Origin: Planomonospora sp. ID67723 | GTDB lineage: Bacteria > Actinomycetota > Actinomycetes > Streptosporangiales > Streptosporangiaceae | Assembly: GCF_015711605.1 (NCBI RefSeq) | Contig: NZ_JABTEZ010000001.1 | Coordinates: 124,001-188,000 of the forward strand | DNA length: 64,000 nt | Direction: 5' to 3' | Part shown: positions 1 through 8,091 of the stretch, one piece after another | Layout: every line of letters starts with the position of its first letter | Position numbering within the stretch: the stretch's first letter is position 1 | The notes under the pieces: generated by a model | What the model was told of the DNA's origin: nothing | Database searches by the model: none | What the model saw: the letters and a program-made list of their open reading frames with translations, nothing else | Made by a program: the position numbers and the translations under genes

Positions 1-72
1 GAGCCGTAGCACCGTGTAGAGGCCGACGTAGCCCCCACCGATGACCACGATGTGCTTGGAGTTGCGGTCCAC
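1..72 (-). CDS. ndh: Type II NADH dehydrogenase / FAD oxidoreductase, N-terminal fragment
   Basis: Only the first 24 codons lie in the window; the rest runs off the left edge. The fragment has the start of a Rossmann FAD-binding motif, VVIGGGYVGLYTV, as in actinobacterial NDH-2 enzymes, which pass electrons from NADH to menaquinone at the inner face of the membrane without pumping protons. The GTG at 70-72 is chosen as start because an AAGGGG ribosome-binding site lies 8 bases before it. The frame is open further up to an ATG at 118-120, but using that start would put a perfect 18-bp operator (99-116) inside the gene. The operator fits Rex control, and ndh is a known Rex target in Streptomyces. 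The exact subfamily cannot be settled from 24 residues. Confidence 0.75.
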   Translation of the reverse strand, partial: MDRNSKHIVVIGGGYVGLYTVLRL

Positions 73-98
73 TTCGGCGCCCCTTACGGTCCGAGACT

Positions 99-116
99 TT
101 GTGAAAGCTTTCACAA
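99..116. promoter_or_regulatory. Rex (redox-sensing repressor) operator, perfect palindrome
   Basis: TTGTGAAAGCTTTCACAA is a perfect 18-bp inverted repeat. It matches the Rex operator pattern TTGTGAA-N4-TTCACAA at every specified position. It lies 27 bp upstream of the chosen ndh start and directly beside a -10-like TATGCT (117-122, minus strand), so bound Rex would block transcription. Rex responds to the NADH/NAD ratio. Confidence 0.85.
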
Positions 117-232
117 GCATACGTCCCGCCTTCCGGCTCGCGCCAGGCCACCCCTCGTTAACTTGGTGTGAATTTGCTCATTTAGCGAGAAGTTGTCTCT
201 ATTTCAGAGGAAAGTTCGGAAAATATTCCCCT

Positions 233-250
233 TTGTGATTGAATTCACAC
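233..250. promoter_or_regulatory. Second Rex-like site
   Basis: TTGTGATTGAATTCACAC matches 12 of the 14 specified positions of the Rex pattern. It overlaps the stop codon of the glycosylase gene and lies 117 bp upstream of the first site. It may be an auxiliary ndh operator. The 73-244 stretch otherwise holds only this promoter region; no gene is seen in it. Confidence 0.5.
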
Positions 251-1042
251 GTCCCGCAGTACGTTTGCCCTGATGAAGACCTGGTCGAGCATCTCCGCCG
301 TCACCCTGCCCGTGAAGGTGTTCTGCTGGCTCGGGTGGTAGCAGCCCAGAAGACGGGCGGAAGTTCCGTCCCGGGCGATCTCCACCTCCACCCCGTGCCC
401 GAAGGCGGGCCGCGGACGCGGCAGGAGGTATCCGGCCTCCCTCAGCGCGGGCCACACCGCCTGCCAGGCGAAGCCGCCCAGCGCCACCACCACCCGCAGG
501 CCGGCGGCGACCAGCTCGATCTCCCTGGCCAGCCACGGGGAGCACGCCGACCGCTCCTCCGGCAGCGGTTTGTTGTCGGGCGGTGCGCACCTGACCGCGG
601 CCACCATCCGCGCGCCGACGAGCCGCTGCCCGTCCCCTGCGCGGACGCTGGTCTCCTGTACGGCCAGGCCCGTCCGGTACAGCGAGGCGAACAGCCAGTC
701 CCCGCTCCGGTCGCCGGTGAAGATCCGCCCGGTGCGGTTGCCGCCGTGCGCGGCCGGGGCCAGTCCCACGATCAGGACCTCCGGCCTGTCTTCGCCCCAC
801 CCGGCTATGGGTCTGCCCCAGTAGGTCTCCTCGGCGAACGCCCTCCGCCTGACCGCGGCCACCTCCTCGCGCCACTCCACCAGACGCGGGCAGGCCCGGC
901 AGACCGACTGCCGGGCCGTGAGCTCGGCGAGGGTACGGCTCGCAGCCGCGAGCTCCCTCACCTCCGCGGGGTCGTGCGCGACGGGCGTGTCCGGCTGGGC
1001 GGGGTCACCCGGCCACCCGGAGCCCGGAGGAACGAAGGTCAT
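245..1042 (-). CDS. Uracil-DNA glycosylase, family 5 (UdgB)
   Basis: Removes uracil and other deaminated bases from DNA as the first step of base excision repair. The protein (265 aa) carries the family 5 active-site motif [13 protein letters not shown] followed by FTGD, and the downstream [10 protein letters not shown] loop. Cysteines in CRACPRL and in the RCAPPDN...ACSPW stretch are placed as ligands of the 4Fe-4S cluster that families 4 and 5 have. ATG at 1040-1042 (MTFVPPGSG) is chosen; a GTG start at 1132 would run into the terminator of the upstream gene. The ribosome-binding site is weak. The gene stands alone between a terminator and the ndh promoter. Family 4 is less likely because of the [10 protein letters not shown] motif. 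Confidence 0.88.
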   Translation of the reverse strand: MTFVPPGSGWPGDPAQPDTPVAHDPAEVRELAAASRTLAELTARQSVCRACPRLVEWREEVAAVRRRAFAEETYWGRPIAGWGEDRPEVLIVGLAPAAHGGNRTGRIFTGDRSGDWLFASLYRTGLAVQETSVRAGDGQRLVGARMVAAVRCAPPDNKPLPEERSACSPWLAREIELVAAGLRVVVALGGFAWQAVWPALREAGYLLPRPRPAFGHGVEVEIARDGTSARLLGCYHPSQQNTFTGRVTAEMLDQVFIRANVLRDV

Positions 1043-1133
1043 GCTCCAGATCGTGCCACCACTCCGCACATGCGCGGCGCGGGCCACCGGGGAGGAACCG
1101 GGGCCACCGAGGCCGTGGAGGAACGCGGGCACG

Positions 1134-1166
1134 AAAAAAGCGGCGCCCGCACGGAGCGGGCGCCGC
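1134..1166 (-). terminator. Intrinsic terminator of the secreted repeat-protein gene
   Basis: An 11-bp perfect stem (GCGGCGCCCGC at 1140-1150 with GCGGGCGCCGC at 1156-1166, loop of 5) is followed on the minus strand by six T residues (1139-1134). This is the clearest classical rho-independent terminator in the window and ends transcription of the gene whose stop codon is at 1218. Confidence 0.9.
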
Positions 1167-1217
1167 CCACTGCTTCAGAGCGGCCTGGTGATCAGGCGCT
1201 CTCGGACTTCTGCTCGA

Positions 1218-2570
1218 CTAGGCGGCCGGGCAGGAGTAGTCCCACTGGACGGTCTTGGAAACCGACTGCGGGCTGGAGACGGTCACCGTGAACGAGCCCT
1301 TGGCCGCCACGACCGACTCGCTCAGGGAGAAGGTGCCGCCACCCGCGCCGACGGTCTTCGTGACCTTGGTGGGAACGCCGCCGGAGGTGTAGCTGTAGAC
1401 GAGCTCGGACGCGCCGGAGACCGTGATGGTGCCGGTCACCTTGGCCGAGGGCTTGCCCACGACACCGCCGCAGGTGCTGTTGTCCTGGACGACGTTCAGG
1501 TCCAGAACCGCGGTCACCGGAGCCTTGCAGGTGACCTTGCTGGTGACGGTGCCGGTGGTCGGGCCGTGGTACAGCTCGATCGCGCGGCTGGCCGTACCGG
1601 ACTCCGTGGCGCGCCACGGGTCCGTCACGGTCCTGGAACCGTGGACGTAGACGCTCTCCCAGCCACCGGGGACGCCGTTGCGGATCCAGCGGTACTTCAC
1701 GTGGCCGCGACCGTGCGAGACGCTGATCGTGCCGGTGAAGGTGCGGTCGACCGGGCAGCCGCCCTCGTAGTCACCGAGGTGGTTCACGGACGCGGTCACC
1801 TTCGGCGACCAGTCCTTGCACCAGATCTTGAAGCCGACGCGGTTGGACTCGTTGCGGATCGGGTCCACGATCTCCAGGACCGCCCAGCCGCGCAGGTTCT
1901 CACCCGGGCGGATCACGTGGACGACCTTGCGGGAACCGTCGACCTTGACGGCGTCACGCTCGACGACGTGGCCGTTGACGACCCAGCGGTAGTGCACCAG
2001 GCGCGGGGAGGAGGAGGTGATGCGGCCGATCAGGGCGGCCTCGCAGTTGCCCTCGTCGACCCAGGCCTGCGCGCCGATGACCGGGCGGATCTCTTCCTTG
2101 CCGCCGTGGTCGCCGCCGCCGCAGGAGACCTTGAAGTAACCCTTCTTCGAGGTCGCCTTGCGCGGCGCCAGGACCTGCAGAGCCTGCCAGCCCTTGACGT
2201 CGCCCTTGAAGGTGGTCGTCTCCTTCACCGTGACGCTCTTGACGCCCTTGCCCACGGTGAAGGTCTTGACCTTGCTCTTGGAGCCGTCACCGTGCAGCCA
2301 GCGGTAGGCCACGGTGGTCTTGCCCTTGACGGCCTTCACCTTGATCGTCGAGGAGAAGGTGACCCGGGTCGGGCAGTCGCCCTTGTAGGACGCCTTGGGG
2401 GTGCCGGCGAAGACCGCCGGCTTCGGGGCGGCCGAGGAGGTCGTCTTCCCGGCCTGGGCGGAACCGCTGGCCGCCGCTGCGGGGGTGGCCAGCAGGCCCG
2501 TTGCCATGGTCGCCAGCATGGCCGCGCCGGCTCCCATCGCGGCTAGCCTGCGTGCTAGTCCGGACTTCAT
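1218..2570 (-). CDS. Secreted protein with four tandem beta-type repeats, function unknown
   Basis: No function is recognised. The 450-aa product starts with a Sec signal peptide (positively charged MKSGLARR, hydrophobic core, ATPAAAA cleavage region). The rest divides into four units of roughly 90-110 residues. Each begins near a cysteine (CPTRVTF, CEAALIG, CPVDRTF, CGGVVGK) and continues with a tyrosine-based core: YRWLHGDG, YRWVVNG, YRWIRNG and the weaker YSYTSGG. A hydrophobic strand such as WQALQVLAP or WAVLEIVDP follows. The chain ends in SCPAA. The pattern suggests Ig-like or other beta-sandwich domains, each with one disulfide. ATG 2568-2570 is chosen because the signal peptide begins there and a GGAG lies upstream. 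It is a single-gene unit with its own terminator. Confidence 0.8.
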   Translation of the reverse strand: MKSGLARRLAAMGAGAAMLATMATGLLATPAAAASGSAQAGKTTSSAAPKPAVFAGTPKASYKGDCPTRVTFSSTIKVKAVKGKTTVAYRWLHGDGSKSKVKTFTVGKGVKSVTVKETTTFKGDVKGWQALQVLAPRKATSKKGYFKVSCGGGDHGGKEEIRPVIGAQAWVDEGNCEAALIGRITSSSPRLVHYRWVVNGHVVERDAVKVDGSRKVVHVIRPGENLRGWAVLEIVDPIRNESNRVGFKIWCKDWSPKVTASVNHLGDYEGGCPVDRTFTGTISVSHGRGHVKYRWIRNGVPGGWESVYVHGSRTVTDPWRATESGTASRAIELYHGPTTGTVTSKVTCKAPVTAVLDLNVVQDNSTCGGVVGKPSAKVTGTITVSGASELVYSYTSGGVPTKVTKTVGAGGGTFSLSESVVAAKGSFTVTVSSPQSVSKTVQWDYSCPAA

Positions 2571-2739
2571 GAGGGGGTGCTCCGTTTCGTTAGGAAGCAA
2601 AGTGCGCTCCGGAGACGGTTGCCGCCCCGACACCAGCTGTGCCGGGCCCCACGGCAAAGCCTCGCTAAAGCCTCTTTACCTAACCATAAAACAGAACGAT
2701 CTCCAATACCCTGACTAAGGGCGCTTTGTCCAGATGTTG

Positions 2740-3699
2740 TTACGCTTTAGCCAGCGACCACGCGATCCCGTCGAGAATGTCATGCTCGCTGACGACGACC
2801 TCGGCGAAGCCGTACCGCTCCATGAGCCGGTCAAGGATGAGCGCGCCGGCCCCGATGACGTCCACCCGGCCGGGATGCATGACCCCGATCGCCGCCCGTT
2901 CCGCGTGCGTCATCTTCAGCAGGCGGCGGGAGACATTCTCTACCTGTCCTATCGGAATTCGGGAGTGGTGGATTTTATCCGGGTCGTATTCATCCAGCTC
3001 AAGTGCTATTCCGGCGACGGTCGTCACCGAGCCCGCGAGCCCGACCAGGGTCAGCGCCCGCTCCACCGGCACTTCCTGCGCGACCCGGTCGAGCGCGTCG
3101 TCGATGTCGGCGACCGTCGCCTCGACGGCCTCGGGCGACGGCGGGTCGCCCGCCCCGCGCAGGTGCCGCTCGGTCAGCCGGACGCAGCCGATGTCCACCG
3201 AGAGCGCCGCGTCGACATGCGCCGCGCCGACCACGAACTCGGTGGAACCGCCGCCGATGTCGACCACGAGGTACGGCGGGCGGGTGCCGTCCGGAGCGGG
3301 GAGGCCGGTCTCGGGAGACAGGCGCACCAGGCCCCGGGTGGCGCCGGAGAACGACAGCTCGGCCTCCTCCGCGCCGCTGACCACCTCGGGCTCGACCCCG
3401 AAGATCTCCCGCACGCCGCCGGTGAACTCCTCACGGTTGGCCGCGTCCCTGGTGGCGCTGGTCGCCACCACGCGGACCGAGGTGGCCCCGTGCCGCTCGA
3501 TCAGCCCGGCGTACTTCCGCATCGCGGCGAAGGTGCGCTCCAGGGCCTCGGGGGCCAGCCGTCCGGTCCGGTCCACTCCCTCGCCGAGCCGGACGATCTC
3601 CATCAGCCGCTCGACGTCGTGCAGGGAGTCGTGCTCGATGTCCGCGATCAGCAGGCGGACGGAGTTGGTGCCGCAGTCGATCGCGGCGACGCGGGTCAC
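2740..3699 (-). CDS. ppx: Exopolyphosphatase / guanosine pentaphosphatase (Ppx/GppA)
   Basis: Releases orthophosphate from the ends of polyphosphate, or converts pppGpp to ppGpp. The 319-aa protein has the actin-fold ATPase signatures of the family: AAIDCGTNSVRLLIAD at the N terminus (phosphate 1 loop), VVDIGGGSTEF (phosphate 2) and GLAGSVTTVA. The length matches the short actinobacterial type, without the extra C-terminal HD-like domain of the E. coli enzyme. The GTG start at 3697-3699 overlaps the stop of the DUF501 gene by 4 bases (GTGA), so the two are translationally coupled. It is the last gene of the eno-ftsB-DUF501-ppx operon, the same order as M. tuberculosis Rv1023-Rv1026. Polyphosphate kinase is encoded at 37.8 kb. 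Confidence 0.92.
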   Translation of the reverse strand: MTRVAAIDCGTNSVRLLIADIEHDSLHDVERLMEIVRLGEGVDRTGRLAPEALERTFAAMRKYAGLIERHGATSVRVVATSATRDAANREEFTGGVREIFGVEPEVVSGAEEAELSFSGATRGLVRLSPETGLPAPDGTRPPYLVVDIGGGSTEFVVGAAHVDAALSVDIGCVRLTERHLRGAGDPPSPEAVEATVADIDDALDRVAQEVPVERALTLVGLAGSVTTVAGIALELDEYDPDKIHHSRIPIGQVENVSRRLLKMTHAERAAIGVMHPGRVDVIGAGALILDRLMERYGFAEVVVSEHDILDGIAWSLAKA

Positions 3700-4274
3700 T
3701 GGTCGTTCTCCTCTGTGCTGGTCGTACGCTGCTTCTCCCGACCGGCCGGGTCTGCGGAGCCGGTCGTCCCCGCCTCGTCCGCCTGGCAGCACGGCCCGTC
3801 GGCCCACCACTCGCCGAGCGCGTCGAGCGCCTCGCGCCCGAAGGGGTTGATCCCCGGCACCGCGAGCTCGTGCCCGACCAGGGCGTGCAGGCACTTCACC
3901 CGGTCCGGCATGCCCCCGGCGCTCTGCATGCCGCGGGGCAGTGGTTCCAGGCCGTCCTCGGCCGCCGCCTTGTCGCGGCGCGCGAGGTAGTCCTCGTGGG
4001 CGGCGAGGTAGGCGGCGGCCAGCTCGGGGTCGGCGTCGAGCCTGGCCCGCATGTCCTTCATCAGCCCGGAGGTCTCCAGGGTTCCGACGGCCGAGTTGAC
4101 CCGGGGGCACGTCAGGTAGAACAACGTCGGGAACGGCGTGCCGTCCGGCAGCCGCGGCGCGGTCTCCACCACGTCGGGCAATCCACACGGGCAGCGGTGC
4201 GCCACCCCGCGCAGCCCGCGCGGCGTCCGGCCGAGCTGCTGCTCCACCGCCGCCACGTCACGGTCGTCCACCAT
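3696..4274 (-). CDS. DUF501 family protein
   Basis: A 192-aa cytoplasmic protein of the DUF501 family, whose function is unknown. It has the family's paired cysteine motif near the N terminus (HRCPCGLPDVVET), the FPTLFYLTCP segment, and the GGMPDRVKCLHALVGHELA stretch with conserved Cys and His residues that could bind a metal. The C-terminal tail is charged and not conserved. The ATG at 4272-4274 has a G-rich ribosome-binding region upstream. The gene sits between the ftsB-like gene and ppx and overlaps ppx by 4 bases. This arrangement is constant across actinobacteria and hints at a link with cell envelope growth or phosphate metabolism, but that is inference. Confidence 0.88.
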   Translation of the reverse strand: MVDDRDVAAVEQQLGRTPRGLRGVAHRCPCGLPDVVETAPRLPDGTPFPTLFYLTCPRVNSAVGTLETSGLMKDMRARLDADPELAAAYLAAHEDYLARRDKAAAEDGLEPLPRGMQSAGGMPDRVKCLHALVGHELAVPGINPFGREALDALGEWWADGPCCQADEAGTTGSADPAGREKQRTTSTEENDQ

Positions 4275-4315
4275 CTCCGGCCCCCTCTGCGAGACGGCCT
4301 CCAGGGTATCGGCCG

Positions 4316-4723
4316 TCAGCCCCCGGACGCTTTCCTGCCCTTGCCCTTGTCCACGGCCTCGACCGACTCCCAGAGCGTCTGGTACCACGGCGGCCTGGCG
4401 ACGACCTGCTTCTCCTGGGCGGCGTCCTTGTCCTGCGCGGGCTTGTCGTCCATGACGACGTAGCACTTCTGGCCGGGCTCGCAGTAGAACAGCCTCTCCC
4501 TGGCCACCCGCTTGCGGTAGGCGGGGTCGCTGAGCTGCCTGTTCTCGTCGTCCAGCGCCTTGATCTCGGCGAGCAGCTTCGCCTTCTGCTGCTCCAGCTC
4601 GGCGACGTTGCGGCGCTGCGCGATGTACTCCCTGACGGGGTAGGCCAGGCTCATGGCGATGGCGCACACGACGACCGCCAGCACCGCGGCCCGTCCCGTC
4701 AGCTGCGGCCTCGCCCTGCTCAT
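4316..4723 (-). CDS. FtsB/DivIC-type septum formation initiator
   Basis: A 135-aa bitopic membrane protein of the divisome. It has a short cytoplasmic N terminus, one transmembrane helix (about residues 13-30, AAVLAVVVCAIAMSLAYPV) and a leucine-zipper-like coiled coil (about 35-70, with NVAELEQQKAKLLAEIKAL). After this comes the DPAYRKRVARERLFY motif typical of the DivIC/FtsB family. FtsB works with FtsL and FtsQ to activate septal peptidoglycan synthesis. The C-terminal charged tail (about 95-135) is variable. The gene follows eno and precedes the DUF501 gene, as Rv1024 does in M. tuberculosis. Confidence 0.9.
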   Translation of the reverse strand: MSRARPQLTGRAAVLAVVVCAIAMSLAYPVREYIAQRRNVAELEQQKAKLLAEIKALDDENRQLSDPAYRKRVARERLFYCEPGQKCYVVMDDKPAQDKDAAQEKQVVARPPWYQTLWESVEAVDKGKGRKASGG

Positions 4724-4789
4724 GGCGTCGCTGCGCGTCGCGGCTCGGGGGCCGGTAACCGGCGCCTTCCCTCGTCACTCATCCGCTGC

Positions 4790-4871
4790 GCTCCTTCGCT
4801 CCTTAGTCCAGTGCACCGGCGCCCCCTCGCAGGCTCCTTCGCTCCTCGGTCCAGCGCACCGGCGCCCCCTC
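4790..4871. repeat. Imperfect tandem repeat, 2 x 39 bp at 43-bp period
   Basis: Two copies (4790-4828 and 4833-4871) beginning GCTCCTTCGCTCC and ending CACCGGCGCCCCCTC differ at only three positions. They lie in the eno-ftsB gap (4724-4942), where nothing else codes. The repeat looks like a local duplication of a short dispersed GC-rich element. Confidence 0.7.
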
Positions 4872-4892
4872 ACTCCTCAGGTCCGGTAGCGG

Positions 4893-4933
4893 GTACGGCG
4901 TGCGCCCGCCGCCGGGGCGGGCGCAGGCCGTAC
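4893..4933 (-). terminator. Long hairpin after eno, no U-tract
   Basis: An inverted repeat with 17 of 18 paired positions (4893-4910 with 4916-4933, loop of 5) starts 9 bases after the eno stop. There is no T-run, as is common for actinobacterial terminators. It may only attenuate transcription into the ftsB-like gene, since the gene order beyond it is operon-like. Confidence 0.65.
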
Positions 4934-4942
4934 GGTGCGAAA

Positions 4943-6229
<1,287 letters not shown>

Positions 6230-6357
6230 CTAAAGTCGCAGGACAGTTTGCCGCAAAAGCCTATCGAGACCTACTTCCCGGTACGGCTGCCACCCGTAGC
6301 GGACGTTCCCGGGCGTGGCGTCCGCACCCGGCCCGCGCCCGTCCCGGTCCCGGACGG

Positions 6358-7332
6358 CTACCCTCCGGACGGGGCGTCCCCGGGGGCGGACTCACCGGCG
6401 CGGATCCGCTCGCGGTAGACGCGGGCCGCGGCGCGCAACTCGGCCTCGGGATCGAGCCCCTCCGCGTGCGCCTGCCGTACGAGCTCGAACAGGCGCCCGC
6501 CGAGCCCTTCGACCGGCGGTTCCGCCGGGATCCCCACCCGCTCGGCGCGGCGCAGGAGCTGGGCGGCGAGGGAGAGCGCGGGCTGGCCCATCGGCACGCC
6601 GTCCACGACGGAGCCGGCGTCGCCGCCGCTCTTGGCCGCGCGCTCGGCCGCCTTGATCGTCTCCCAGTTGTCGCTGACCTCGTCGGCGCCGTCCACCTCG
6701 ACGGCGGCGAACACGTGCGGGTGGCGGCGGACCAGCTTGTCCACGATGCCGTCGGCCACGTCGTCGACGTCGAACCCGCCCTTGTCGCGGTCCCGGGCCC
6801 GGTCCTGGGCGACGCGCGCGTGGAAGGCCACCTGCAGCAGCAGGTCGCCCAGTTCCTCGCGGAGCGCGTCGTGGTCGCCCTCCTCGATGCTCTCCAGGAC
6901 CTCGTAGGCCTCCTCGATGAGGTACGGCGCCAGCGACTCGTGGGTCTGCTCGGCGTCCCACGGGCAGGACGTGCGGAGCCGGTCCATCACCGCGACGAGG
7001 TCGAGCAGCCGCGCTCCGGGCAGGTCGTAGGAGCCGGGCACGACCTCGATCACCGGCGGGTCCTCCAGGGCCACCGCGGCGTGGCCGATCGAGCGCATCA
7101 GCGCCTCGTCGGCCTCCAGCCACACCACGGTCCCGCCCTGGGCCTCACGGACCAGGGCGGCCGGGTCGGGCGCCACGACCTCGACGGCGACCCCGGCCTC
7201 GGCCAGGTAGGGCAGGTGCGGATGGTCCGGCGCGGCGGTGCGGACCGGCCCTTCCGACAGGGCCTGCCAGGCGCGGTGGCTGAGCAGCCCCGGCGCGACC
7301 CGGGGCGAGGTGGTGACGACGATCAGCGGCAT
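6358..7332 (-). CDS. mazG: Nucleoside triphosphate pyrophosphohydrolase MazG
   Basis: Hydrolyses (d)NTPs, including damaged ones, to NMP and pyrophosphate, cleaning the nucleotide pool. The 324-aa protein has an N-terminal alpha/beta region of about 110 residues (MPLIVVTTSPRVAPG...) and then one MazG domain. The Mg-binding acidic motifs are EEAYEVLESIEEGD and REELGDLLLQVAFH, and the DKLVRRHPHVFA motif follows. ATG 7330-7332 is chosen because family similarity starts there; an upstream start would add only a Gly/Pro stretch. The size and position next to mfd and eno match Rv1021. Confidence 0.94.
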   Translation of the reverse strand: MPLIVVTTSPRVAPGLLSHRAWQALSEGPVRTAAPDHPHLPYLAEAGVAVEVVAPDPAALVREAQGGTVVWLEADEALMRSIGHAAVALEDPPVIEVVPGSYDLPGARLLDLVAVMDRLRTSCPWDAEQTHESLAPYLIEEAYEVLESIEEGDHDALREELGDLLLQVAFHARVAQDRARDRDKGGFDVDDVADGIVDKLVRRHPHVFAAVEVDGADEVSDNWETIKAAERAAKSGGDAGSVVDGVPMGQPALSLAAQLLRRAERVGIPAEPPVEGLGGRLFELVRQAHAEGLDPEAELRAAARVYRERIRAGESAPGDAPSGG

Positions 7333-7427
7333 GCCCCCGAGGCTACCGGGGCCGCCGGGCACCACCCGGGTTCCCGGGCCCGGAGCGCGCCGGTGGGCGG
7401 CTCCGGTCCGCTGCCGGGAACACGGCG

Positions 7428-8063
7428 CTACCGGGACTCGGCGGCTCCGGGGAGCGCGCCGAAGCGGTCGCTCTCGATGAAGGAGTCGGACCCGTCCTGC
7501 GCCTGCGCCTGCGGGTTGGCCTCGCCGTAACGGGGGCTGCGGGTGACCGGGGCGATCTTCTGCACCTCGGCGGCCAGCTTCTGGCCCGCCGCCTGCTGGG
7601 ACGCCTCGTCCTGCCCGGCACCGTACTTGGCCATCAGCTTCTGCTGGATGAGGGAGGCGCGGACCAGCGCGTTCAGCTCCGAGGGGGGCACGGCGTTGTT
7701 GAGGGCGAGCTGGTCGACCGTGGCGCCCTGCTGCTGCTGGAGGACCTGGGCGATGAGCGCCTCGACCTCCGCCGCGGTCACCGTGATGCCGCTGCGCGCG
7801 CCGATCTGGTCGATCTGGCTGATGAAGATCTTGTTGCCCAGCACCGCCTGCGGGATCGACCCCGGCAGGCGCAGCTGCCCCCGGGAGACGCCGGCCTCGC
7901 TCATGGCCTTCTCGTATTCTCTGACGTCGGCGTTCAGCTCGCTGGTGCTGATCCGCCGGTCGCCGACGATGGCTGCGGCGCCGGCCTGCGACGGAGAACA
8001 GGCGGTCAGCGCGGCACCCGCGGCCACGACCGCGAGGATGACGCGCACTCGAGTCGACTTCAC
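7428..8063 (-). CDS. Lipoprotein with SurA N-terminal-like chaperone domain
   Basis: A 211-aa predicted lipoprotein: signal peptide MKSTRVRVILAVVAAGAAL followed by lipobox LTAC, with the lipidated cysteine near residue 22. The mature part (AAIVGDRRISTSELNADVREY...) resembles the SurA/PrsA N-terminal domain, an all-helical region that binds unfolded exported proteins. No parvulin isomerase domain follows, so it can at most be a chaperone module. The C-terminal third is Gln/Ala-rich and probably disordered. The GTG start has AAGGGA upstream. It lies 28 bases after mfd on the same strand and is probably cotranscribed. Confidence 0.8.
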   Translation of the reverse strand: MKSTRVRVILAVVAAGAALTACSPSQAGAAAIVGDRRISTSELNADVREYEKAMSEAGVSRGQLRLPGSIPQAVLGNKIFISQIDQIGARSGITVTAAEVEALIAQVLQQQQGATVDQLALNNAVPPSELNALVRASLIQQKLMAKYGAGQDEASQQAAGQKLAAEVQKIAPVTRSPRYGEANPQAQAQDGSDSFIESDRFGALPGAAESR

Positions 8064-8091
8064 TTACGATCCCTTCACGACAGAGGCCGTA

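Noticed and set aside
118-120. ATG at 118-120 as start of the ndh gene
   Set aside because: It would place the perfect Rex operator inside the coding region and lacks a ribosome-binding site. GTG 70-72 has AAGGGG at 8 bases.
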